Assembly: GCA_034434835.1 (NCBI GenBank)
Contig: DAOTXX010000184.1
Location: forward strand, 1 to 11,767
DNA length: 11,767 nt
DNA from: JBGLNJ01 sp034434835
GTDB lineage: Bacteria > Chloroflexota > Anaerolineae > Fen-1058
Direction of reading: 5' to 3'
Within the stretch, counting starts at the first letter, position 1. Every line of letters starts with the position of its first letter. Positions 5,659 through 11,736 of the stretch are shown here, one piece after another. The translations under genes were made by a program, and so were the position numbers. A model generated the notes under the pieces. It was not told the origin of the DNA. It saw only the letters and a program-made list of their open reading frames with translations, and did no database searches.

Positions 5659-6654
5659 GTGAAAGACCTGATCAAGAAACTGACTGAAGCCTATGGCCCT
5701 TCCGGCCACGAACAGAAAATCCGCCAACTCATCCGTCAAGAGATTCGTGGTTACGCCGACGAGATCCGCACGGATGCGCTCGGCAACCTCATCGCGCTCA
5801 AGCGCGGCAGCAGCAAAGGCAAGAAGGTGATGCTGGCCGCGCACATGGACGAGATCGGCGTGATGGTCACGCACGTGGACGAAAAAGGCTTTTGCCGCTT
5901 TACCAACATTGGCGGCGTGTTCCCGCTCAACGTGATGGGGGGGCGCGTCGTGTTCGGCAACGGCACGCTGGGCGTGATCGGCGTCGAGACCAGGCAATTC
6001 GACCGCAGCAAAACGCCTGCGCTGGCTCAATTCTTTGTTGACGTGGGCGCTCAGGACAAAGCCTCCTGCCCGGTCAAGGTGGGCGATGCCGCTGGCTTTG
6101 TCCGCTCGTTCGAGGACCTGGGCGACCGGCTGATCTCCAAGACGATGGACGACCGCATCGGCTGCGCGATCCTGATCGAGACTCTGCGCCGGTTGCGCCG
6201 CTCCCCGCACGACGCCTATTTCGTATTCACGGTTCAGGAAGAGGTGACGCTGGCTGGCGCAGGCACGTCGGCGTATGGCATTTACCCGGACATGGCGTTG
6301 GCCGTGGACGTGACCAGTGTGGGCGATACGCCCGAGTCCAATCACATGGATGTGGGCTTGGGACGCGGCCCGGCGATCAAGGTCAAGGATTCCGGCATGG
6401 TGGCGCACGGCGGCGTCAAAGACCTCATGGTGCGCCGCGCCGAAGAAGCCAGGCTGCCCTATCAGCTTGAGGTGTTGACGGGCGGGACGACCGACGCGAT
6501 GGCGATCCAGATCGTCCGCGAGGGCATCCCGACCGGCTGCCTTTCGATCCCTTGCCGTTACATCCACACGCCCTCGGAGATGGTGGATTACGGCGATGTG
6601 CAAAACTCGGTCAAGCTGCTGCTGGCGATATTGGGCAAGCCGATTGAGCTGTGA
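5659..6654 (+). CDS. M42 family metallo-aminopeptidase, paralogue C
   Basis: This protein is 331 residues, starting at GTG 5659 with AAGGAG (5647-5652) 6 bases upstream. It has all M42 residues: His62 ('AHMDE'), Asp164 ('TMDDRIG'), Glu194 and Glu195 ('VQEEVT'), Asp217 ('AVDVT') and His303 ('RYIHTP'). It also has 'GGTTDAMAIQ' near the end, where the family normally shows GGTDA; one extra Thr is present. It resembles paralogue A in ligand set and paralogue B in its N-terminal start. M42 paralogues with different side-chain preferences can assemble into mixed TET particles in archaea, which may be why three sit together here. An intrinsic terminator follows 29 bases later, so this is probably the last gene of the unit. 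Confidence 0.93.
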   Translation: MKDLIKKLTEAYGPSGHEQKIRQLIRQEIRGYADEIRTDALGNLIALKRGSSKGKKVMLAAHMDEIGVMVTHVDEKGFCRFTNIGGVFPLNVMGGRVVFGNGTLGVIGVETRQFDRSKTPALAQFFVDVGAQDKASCPVKVGDAAGFVRSFEDLGDRLISKTMDDRIGCAILIETLRRLRRSPHDAYFVFTVQEEVTLAGAGTSAYGIYPDMALAVDVTSVGDTPESNHMDVGLGRGPAIKVKDSGMVAHGGVKDLMVRRAEEARLPYQLEVLTGGTTDAMAIQIVREGIPTGCLSIPCRYIHTPSEMVDYGDVQNSVKLLLAILGKPIEL

Positions 6655-6683
6655 GAGGTTACAGGACGCAGGCTGCGAAAATC

Positions 6684-6719
6684 AGACCTGCCGGATTTGA
6701 GAAACCCGGCGGGTCTTTT
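6684..6719 (+). terminator. Intrinsic terminator after the M42 genes
   Basis: Arms 6684-6694 (AGACCTGCCGG) and 6706-6716 pair over 11 positions with one G-U wobble, loop of 11 bases, followed by TTTT (6716-6719). It lies 29 bases after the paralogue C stop. 'ACCTGCCGG...CCGGCGGGT' resembles short palindromes I associate with intergenic regions of Chloroflexota and other phyla; that comparison is from memory. Confidence 0.8.
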
Positions 6720-6727
6720 GCGATAAT
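6697..6727 (+). promoter_or_regulatory. Weak candidate promoter for the 6819-10934 unit
   Basis: GATAAT (6722-6727) lies 19 bases after TTGAGA (6697-6702). The -35 falls within the loop of the preceding terminator and the spacing is long, so this is tentative. A promoter is expected between terminator 6719 and the next gene, and this is the best match I see. Confidence 0.25.
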
Positions 6728-6818
6728 GGAAATGTAGACAGTTCCTAGGGATCACCGTATCCGTTCCCTCCGAGCAGCACAGCGCAAAGCACATGGCTCT
6801 GCCCACAGGCAGGTGCAG

Positions 6819-8972
6819 ATGGACACAGCCCCATCGTTCAATGCGCGGGTGATCGAGGCAGGCTGGCTGATGCTTGCAGCTGGCTTGCCCGTGTTCATCG
6901 CACCCTGGGGACGGAATCCCTTCGAGTTGCCCAAGGCGTTGCTGTTGTGGGCTGTGGTCGCCGTGATGGGAGCGGCCTGGCTCACAGACCGCCGCAGGCG
7001 TGCCCAGTTCGCACGACCGGGATCTGACGGGCCGAACTATGTCTTGGGCCTCACAAGTCTTGTATTTTCCGCCACGCTCATCCTCAGCACACTCTTTTCT
7101 GTGAATCCCCTGCAAAGTGCGCAAGGCTCTTATGATCGGATGCAGGGAACCCTCACTGCCCTGTGTACCCTGTTATTGTTTTTGATCATCGCGGACTGCC
7201 TGTGTGATACGGCGCACATCCTTCGCCTGCTCAAGACGATCGCCTGGGGTAGTGCTCCGGTGGTGATCTATGGATTGCTGCAGGCGGCGGGGATTGATCC
7301 ACTGCATTGGCGTGTGGAGGGATCGCCGGCCATGAGCACTTTGGGCCGGAGCAATTTTCTGGGTGCATATCTGGTGATGGTTTTGCCGTTCACGTTGGCT
7401 TGTGCGTGGCAGGCGCAGAGCCATACTCGCCGCGCGGCCTACGTTGCACTACTTGGAGCGCAACTGATGTGCCTGCTGGCGACAATGGCTCGCGCTGCCT
7501 GGTTGGGCATGCTGGCCGCTGGGGCAGTGTTCATCCTGGCTGTGGCATGGAACCGGGGGCACCACCGGCTCGCTGTGCTCGGTGGAATCGTGAGCGTGAT
7601 AGGACTGGTCGCCGGTCTGATTGCCTTGGCTTGTGTGCCGGGCTTGACTGGTTCGATTGGGGCGCGTGCCACTATCTGGCGTGTCACAGGGCCACTCATC
7701 GCCGCGCGTCCCATCCTGGGCTATGGCCCGGAAACCTTTGGGCAAGTGTTTACCACAGTTTTTCCGCCAGAGTTGGTCTACCTGCAAGGCCGAGCTGTGA
7801 TCGTGGATCGCGCTCACAACCTGATCTTGGATACGCTGGCCTCTACCGGCTTGGTGGGATCGCTTGCCTGCATGGTATTGGTGGGAACTGTGCTCACATC
7901 CGCCGCACGAGCTCTTGTCAAGTCGCAGGATCGTCAAGTGCGGCTTGTGTTGATGGCAGGGGTAGCAGCCAGCGCCGGGCATCTGGTGGAAACGCAACTC
8001 AGCTTTCCGGTGACGACGACCGCGACCTTGTTCTGGCTGACGCTGGGGATGCTGGTAGCGCCGTGGGTCTCTTCCTCGCCGCCTGCATTGACGAAGCAAG
8101 CAGGAAAGAGATGGCCGCACCAATTGCTTGCCGCACTTGTGCTCGTGATCGTGCTGCCGACGAGTGTGGCTCTCCTCATCGCCGATGCCAGTGCCGGTCG
8201 AGCTAACCGCACACGCCCAGTGGCCGACTTGCAGCACAGCATCGCCGCGATGGAACGAGCCATAGCCCTGTGGCCTACACAGCCGGCCTATCATGAGCAT
8301 TTGAGTTGGCTTCACCTACAACTGGCAAGACAAGGTCACGACCCGCACGTCGAGTTCCAGGCTGCCGAGACCGCACTCGACGCGGCCCGGCGACTTGGGC
8401 CCGGTAACTATCGCATCTGGGCCGGGTACGGCGAGTTGTATACCGAGTGGGGCAAGGCAGGCAATCTGAGCCGCTTTGCTCAAGCCGAGCAAGCTTACCG
8501 CCAGGCTGCCGCACTGTTCCCCGGTAGCGCGATGCTTCACACCGGCTGGGGGCTGAGTTACATGATCCAGGGCCGGATCGCAGAGGCGACCGCTCAATTT
8601 CATCAAGCCGCCCATCTGGATCACACCGATGCCTGGGCCTATGGGTACCTGGGTGATGCGCTGCTGGCTCAAGATGATCTGGCCGGCGCGGAGCAAGCCT
8701 ACCGAAACGCCTTGCGATGGGCACCCAACCTGGTCGGACCTTACCGTGGATTGGGGCACATCTATCGCCGCCGAGGGCAAATCGAACCTGCTTTGCTCGC
8801 TTACCAGAGCGCTCTAAATCTTGCCCCGGGCGATCCGGGCCTGTACCAAGACATGGCCCGCTGCTACGGAGAACTGGGCCAATATGAGTTGGCGTGTCAA
8901 ACTGTGGAACAAGGATTGCAGATAGCGCCAACTCATCCGGGGCTGCTATCTCTCCGCGCCGGGTGCAGGTGA
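6819..8972 (+). CDS. O-antigen-ligase-like polytopic membrane protein with C-terminal TPR repeats
   Basis: This protein is 717 residues from ATG 6819. The first ~450 residues form about ten hydrophobic helices. The Wzy_C/O-antigen ligase signature is visible as 'IWRVTGPLIAARPILGYGPETF' (about 286-307) and 'DRAHNLILDTLASTGLVG' (about 330-347), on the large periplasmic/extracellular loop that carries the catalytic Arg and His in this family. After a last helix ('LLAALVLVIVLPTSVALLIADAS'), about 250 residues are soluble, with at least four TPR units from about 568 ('AMLHTGWGLSYMIQGRIAEATAQFHQA', 'AWAYGYLGDALLAQDDLAGAEQAYRNAL', 'VGPYRGLGHIYRRRGQIEPALLAYQSAL', 'GLYQDMARCYGELGQYELACQTVEQGL'). Such proteins transfer lipid-linked glycans to an acceptor; in a lineage without classical LPS the acceptor could be a pilin, an S-layer or other surface protein, or a wall polymer. 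GTG 6813 is an alternative start. AGG at 6811-6813 supports ATG 6819. Confidence 0.85.
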   Translation: MDTAPSFNARVIEAGWLMLAAGLPVFIAPWGRNPFELPKALLLWAVVAVMGAAWLTDRRRRAQFARPGSDGPNYVLGLTSLVFSATLILSTLFSVNPLQSAQGSYDRMQGTLTALCTLLLFLIIADCLCDTAHILRLLKTIAWGSAPVVIYGLLQAAGIDPLHWRVEGSPAMSTLGRSNFLGAYLVMVLPFTLACAWQAQSHTRRAAYVALLGAQLMCLLATMARAAWLGMLAAGAVFILAVAWNRGHHRLAVLGGIVSVIGLVAGLIALACVPGLTGSIGARATIWRVTGPLIAARPILGYGPETFGQVFTTVFPPELVYLQGRAVIVDRAHNLILDTLASTGLVGSLACMVLVGTVLTSAARALVKSQDRQVRLVLMAGVAASAGHLVETQLSFPVTTTATLFWLTLGMLVAPWVSSSPPALTKQAGKRWPHQLLAALVLVIVLPTSVALLIADASAGRANRTRPVADLQHSIAAMERAIALWPTQPAYHEHLSWLHLQLARQGHDPHVEFQAAETALDAARRLGPGNYRIWAGYGELYTEWGKAGNLSRFAQAEQAYRQAAALFPGSAMLHTGWGLSYMIQGRIAEATAQFHQAAHLDHTDAWAYGYLGDALLAQDDLAGAEQAYRNALRWAPNLVGPYRGLGHIYRRRGQIEPALLAYQSALNLAPGDPGLYQDMARCYGELGQYELACQTVEQGLQIAPTHPGLLSLRAGCR

Positions 8973-9067
8973 TTGCAGAAAGGAGGTGTGCCAATTCTCC
9001 AAAGACCTGACAGCAGGTATGTTGCGCAGAGACGACATTCACTATCCATAGGAAGGAGAAACGCACC

Positions 9068-10642
9068 ATGAAAAGCATTCGAGTCATTGCCTTGATCGGA
9101 GTCCTTGCGCTGCTGGTCATGTCAGCAGGCGGGGTGAATTCTCAAGGTTCAGTGCCTGCAGAAATAGCTGCGCCCACTGGCACCGTTGCATCTGCCATCA
9201 GCTATCAAGGTCGCCTCGTCCACCCCACGACCGGCGCGCCGTTGAGTGGCACCTATGACTTGGAATTCACGTTCTGGTCGCTTTCAGACGGAGGCATCCA
9301 GATTGGGGCGACCATCCCACGGAACGCCCAACTCATCACGAACGGGCTGTATAGCACGCAGTTGGAAGTTAACCCGGCCAATATCAATGGACAAGAATTG
9401 TGGCTCCAAATCCGTGTGCGGACAACCGGAGGGACATGGGAGACGCTGACCCCGCGCGTGCAGGTGCTCCCCACTGCATATGCGATGAGCCTGCGGCCAG
9501 GCGCACGCATCGAAGGCAGCCTGGGCCAACCCGAGTCTATTGTCGCAGCCACCAACACCTCACACGGCTTTGGCCTACGCGGCGAAAGCCGTGACGCGGG
9601 CGGCTATGGGGTCTATGGCTACAATGGCAGCTCAAACGCGTGGAGCTATGGCGCGGGTGTCATCGGGAGTGTTCTGGCCTCTGGCTATGGAGTCGTGGGC
9701 AAAACCGATAGTGGTCACGGCATCGGAGTCCAGGGCATAACAAACGATGGCTATGGGGTCTATGGCCTGGACTTGGGCTCTGATCAAGCCCGAGGGTACG
9801 GCGGCTATTTTTACAGTTCCAACGGCGTGGGCGTCTATGGTTTCAGCAATGCTAACTCGTACTATTCAAACATGTATGCGCCTGGAGTTTATGGAAAAAG
9901 CGCCTATGGAGCTGGCGTCTATGGCGTGGGCACCGGTACAACTGGGGCGGCCTATGGCGGCATCTTTGAAGGCCGGATTGGAGTCAGGGCTCTTGGCACT
10001 GGCACAGATGCCCAAAGTGGATACGCCGGCTATTTCGTCTCTCAGGATTACCGGGGCATCTATGCTATCAGCCAGGATGGTTGGTACGATGGCTACTTTG
10101 CCGGGGTAGGTGGCGTATATGCTGCGGGAGGCTACTGGTCCCTGTACGCAAATCGCACACTTGCCGTCAACGGTGGCGACGTGACCCTGGAGCCGGGGGA
10201 CATTGTCGCCATCGCCGGCGTTGCACAGCCACTCCAGACCGGCGGCGAACCGCTGCTGGCAGTGCGCAAGGTCAGTGGCGCGACGGATACCGCTGTGGTC
10301 GGAGTCGTGGTGCAGGCCATACGCGTGCAGGAGATAGAACGGCCAGAGAATCCGCCGGGTCACAAATCGGTGGACGTCCAACCTGTCGAGGGCACCATCC
10401 TGCCGGGTGGTTACCTGGCTATCGTCAGCCACGGGTTGGTGTCTGCCGTCAAAGTGACGACCTCGACTGTCGAAAGCCTGCGCGTCGGCGACCTGCTCAG
10501 TCCATCCGCTGTGCCCGGCCAGGCAGAAATTTTACGGGCAGATAGCCAGGCCACCTACATGGCCGGTACAATCCTGGGCAAAGTCGCCGGGCCACTGGAT
10601 CCGAAAACCGGCACCGTGCCCGTCTTTGTGACTTTGCAGTAG
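9068..10642 (+). CDS. Secreted GYG/GVYG-repeat protein with 'ISYQGRL' N-terminal domain
   Basis: This protein has 524 residues. A signal peptide (about 1-25, 'VIALIGVLALLVMSA') is followed by a domain (about 43-140) opening with 'ISYQGRL', with 'GTYDLEFTFW' and 'TPRVQVLPTAYAM'. This domain recurs at the N-terminus of many secreted bacterial proteins of unknown role. Residues about 168-360 are a Gly/Tyr-rich array of short units such as 'GYGVYGYNG', 'GYGVVGKTDSGHGIGVQG', 'GYGVYGLD', 'GVGVYGFSN', 'GAGVYGVGTG' and 'GYAGYFVSQ', resembling beta-fibre or tail-fibre repeats. The C-terminal ~155 residues ('EPGDIVAIAG', 'VVGVVVQAI', 'GYLAIVSHGLVSAVKV', 'RVGDLLSPS', 'GTILGKVAG') look like a beta-rich capping domain of fibre-type proteins. 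No enzymatic motif is seen. ATG 9068 follows GGAG at 9055-9058. A structural surface fibre or adhesin is the best inference. Confidence 0.8.
   Translation: MKSIRVIALIGVLALLVMSAGGVNSQGSVPAEIAAPTGTVASAISYQGRLVHPTTGAPLSGTYDLEFTFWSLSDGGIQIGATIPRNAQLITNGLYSTQLEVNPANINGQELWLQIRVRTTGGTWETLTPRVQVLPTAYAMSLRPGARIEGSLGQPESIVAATNTSHGFGLRGESRDAGGYGVYGYNGSSNAWSYGAGVIGSVLASGYGVVGKTDSGHGIGVQGITNDGYGVYGLDLGSDQARGYGGYFYSSNGVGVYGFSNANSYYSNMYAPGVYGKSAYGAGVYGVGTGTTGAAYGGIFEGRIGVRALGTGTDAQSGYAGYFVSQDYRGIYAISQDGWYDGYFAGVGGVYAAGGYWSLYANRTLAVNGGDVTLEPGDIVAIAGVAQPLQTGGEPLLAVRKVSGATDTAVVGVVVQAIRVQEIERPENPPGHKSVDVQPVEGTILPGGYLAIVSHGLVSAVKVTTSTVESLRVGDLLSPSAVPGQAEILRADSQATYMAGTILGKVAGPLDPKTGTVPVFVTLQ
9602..9766 (+). repeat. 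Repeated 18-bp unit within the GVYG array
   Basis: The 18-base unit encoding Gly-Tyr-Gly-Val-Tyr-Gly is identical at 9602-9619 and 9749-9766, in the same frame. Variants ('gcgtctatgg', 'gagtttatgg') recur to about 9930. This shows the protein array grew by duplication of a short module. Confidence 0.7.
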
Positions 10643-10646
10643 GAGG
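10641..10646 (+). promoter_or_regulatory. Shine-Dalgarno overlapping upstream stop codon (93-residue protein)
   Basis: AGGAGG begins inside TAG 10640-10642 and lies 6 bases before ATG 10653, the same arrangement as at 1234-1239. It suggests translational coupling with the GVYG-repeat gene. Confidence 0.8.
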
Positions 10647-10652
10647 CGCGCC

Positions 10653-10934
10653 ATGAACAAGCGATGGATGCTGGTGGGAATGGCGGGTGTGCTTGTAGTG
10701 CTGCTCGTGGTGAGCATTGCCAGCGCGCAAAGCTCGACCAGTTACAGCCTGGCGTGGTATGCGCTGGCCGGGGGCGGCGGACGAGTTGCTTCGGCGAGCT
10801 ATGCCATGCACAGCACAGTGGGCCAGGCAGTGGTGGGCTTGTCCGGCAGCACGTCTTACAGAGTCCTGAGCGGCTACTGGCAGAACTGGCCGGACTATCG
10901 CATCTTTTTGCCGTTGATCTTGAGAGGCACATAG
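10653..10934 (+). CDS. Small secreted protein with C-terminal 'RIFLPLILRGT' tail
   Basis: This protein has 93 residues. A signal peptide (about 1-25, ending 'SIASA') precedes a short beta-rich module: 'YSLAWYALAGGGGRVASASYAMHSTVGQAVVGLSGSTSYRVLSGYW' (31-76). The pattern Y-L-W...GGGG...Y...TVGQ...G...Y-L-SG-W is familiar from secreted Chloroflexota proteins, where it can occur alone or next to larger domains. The chain ends 'DYRIFLPLILRGT', a hydrophobic plus Arg tail that I recall, in variants such as 'YLPLVLR', at the ends of many exported proteins of this phylum; its role is not established to my knowledge. It starts 10 bases after the GVYG protein, with its ribosome site on the preceding stop, so the two are probably made together and may act at the same surface. 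A terminator follows 8 bases later. Confidence 0.75.
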   Translation: MNKRWMLVGMAGVLVVLLVVSIASAQSSTSYSLAWYALAGGGGRVASASYAMHSTVGQAVVGLSGSTSYRVLSGYWQNWPDYRIFLPLILRGT

Positions 10935-10942
10935 AGCATCAA

Positions 10943-10977
10943 CCTCTCGCAGACTTTCGAGGTGCGGGAGGCGTTTT
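10943..10977 (+). terminator. Intrinsic terminator after the surface-protein genes
   Basis: Arms 10943-10951 (CCTCTCGCA) and 10963-10971 (TGCGGGAGG) pair over 9 positions with one G-U wobble, loop of 11 bases, followed by TTTT (10974-10977). It lies 8 bases after stop 10934. The outer arms nearly match those of the hairpin at 2656-2684. Confidence 0.75.
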
Positions 10978-11002
10978 GTCCGCTACAGCTTGGCTTGTGC
11001 CA

Positions 11003-11031
11003 TTGCGTGGGGCTTTCGCAAGGTATATAAT
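11003..11031 (+). promoter_or_regulatory. Sigma-70-type promoter of the LysM gene
   Basis: TATAAT (11026-11031) is a perfect -10 box, 17 bases after TTGCGT (11003-11008). It lies after the terminator and gives a leader of about 55 bases before ATG 11092. It is one of the two clearest promoters in the window. Confidence 0.7.
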
Positions 11032-11091
11032 CTAGCTACCGGGCTCCGTTTATTTCGGGGAGGGGCCGTTATCCAAGATCAGGAGGTCACC

Positions 11092-11502
11092 ATGCGCCGA
11101 AGAATGATCGCATTGTTCAGTGTCCTGGTGGCGTCGCTCCTGCTGAGCACATCGGCAGCCGCAGCGCCGGCGATGTGGAGCGCGCCTGGCTATCATCTGG
11201 TTCGCGCAGGCGAAACGCTGTCGTCCATTGGCCGACTGTATGGCGTGAGTGCGTGGGCGATTGCCTCTGCCAATCATCTGGCAGATCCGAACAAGATTTA
11301 CGCGGGTCAGTGGCTCTACATTCCGCATCGCCCGGTGTATCGGCCTGCCCGATACCATTGGGTGAAGGCGGGGGAGACCATGCTATCCATTGGCCGTCTC
11401 TATGGTGTGAATCCATGGGTCATTGCATCGGCCAATGGCATCTACAACCTCAACCGGATTTATGTAGGACAGCGGTTGGTCATCCCGTATCACCCATATT
11501 AG
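11092..11502 (+). CDS. Small secreted protein with two LysM domains
   Basis: This protein has 136 residues. The signal peptide (about 1-25) has 'MRRRM' followed by a hydrophobic stretch and 'STSAAAA'. Two LysM domains follow, at 34-78 ('YHLVRAGETLSSIGRLYGV...NKIYAGQWLYIP') and 88-132 ('YHWVKAGETMLSIGRLYGV...NRIYVGQRLVIP'), joined by a short Arg/Pro linker, and the chain ends four residues later. LysM binds N-acetylglucosamine polymers such as peptidoglycan. No catalytic domain is attached, so it is probably a wall-binding protein, an anchor or a partner of a separate hydrolase. The repeats are similar enough ('SIGRLYGV' in both) to suggest internal duplication. The start is set by AGGAGGT at 11081-11087, 4 bases before ATG; the longer frame from 10990 runs through the promoter and is rejected. 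Confidence 0.92.
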   Translation: MRRRMIALFSVLVASLLLSTSAAAAPAMWSAPGYHLVRAGETLSSIGRLYGVSAWAIASANHLADPNKIYAGQWLYIPHRPVYRPARYHWVKAGETMLSIGRLYGVNPWVIASANGIYNLNRIYVGQRLVIPYHPY

Positions 11503-11547
11503 CCGTGAAATCTACCATGCGCCTTTGGGTTATGTGGATAGGGTGAC

Positions 11548-11599
11548 CGTAGGAGCGCCGTCCCCGGCGCGAGATCGCGCCCGTGAGGGCGCTCCTACG
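11548..11599. repeat. REP-like 'GTAGGAGCG' palindrome
   Basis: Outer arms 11548-11559 (CGTAGGAGCGCC) and 11588-11599 are perfect 12-bp reverse complements. Inside, 11566-11572 (GGCGCGA) and 11575-11581 form a second inverted repeat. The whole 52-bp unit folds into one long interrupted hairpin on either strand. The GTAGGAGCG/GTAGGGGCG start is reminiscent of dispersed REP-type palindromes in many phyla. It sits 46 bases after the LysM stop and could also end transcription, though no T-run follows. Confidence 0.75.
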
Positions 11600-11665
11600 C
11601 CATGTGGAATTCACAAATCCCAAGTGCGTTCCGTATCGTTCGCTGGGTCCAGTACAAATGAGCCA

Positions 11666-11695
11666 TTGCCGGTTGGATAGCAGGCAGGCTATAAT
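11666..11695 (+). promoter_or_regulatory. Sigma-70-type promoter near the contig end
   Basis: TATAAT (11690-11695) is perfect and lies 18 bases after TTGCCG (11666-11671). A transcript would start near 11702 and enter the possible tRNA. Confidence 0.6.
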
Positions 11696-11715
11696 GACAT
11701 AGACCCGGTGGGCGT

Positions 11716-11736
11716 TTCGACATCGTCTAGCCAAGC
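11716..11736 (+). tRNA. Possible 5' end of a tRNA gene, cut by the poly-G end
   Basis: 'CGACATCGTCTAGCC' is very like the acceptor/D-arm start of bacterial tRNA-Glu (U8, C9, G10-U13 'GTCT', A14, G15). An alternative register, with 'GCCAAGCGG' as D arm, would be Gln-like. A perfect -10 box 20 bases upstream fits a tRNA promoter. Only about 21 bases are readable before the sequence degenerates into G, so no cloverleaf can be tested. Confidence 0.3.

Noticed and set aside
9747..10109. Met/Ala-rich alternative frame within the GVYG repeat region
   Set aside because: Frame-shifted reading of the GGC-TAT-GGN repeat; no ribosome site and no independent domain.
10990..11091. Longer start of the LysM protein at 10990
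   Set aside because: It would cover the promoter and ribosome site and place 34 non-signal residues before a standard signal peptide.
11480..11734. 84-codon minus-strand open frame at the right end
   Set aside because: It crosses the REP-like palindrome and the promoter, with no ribosome site or recognisable product.
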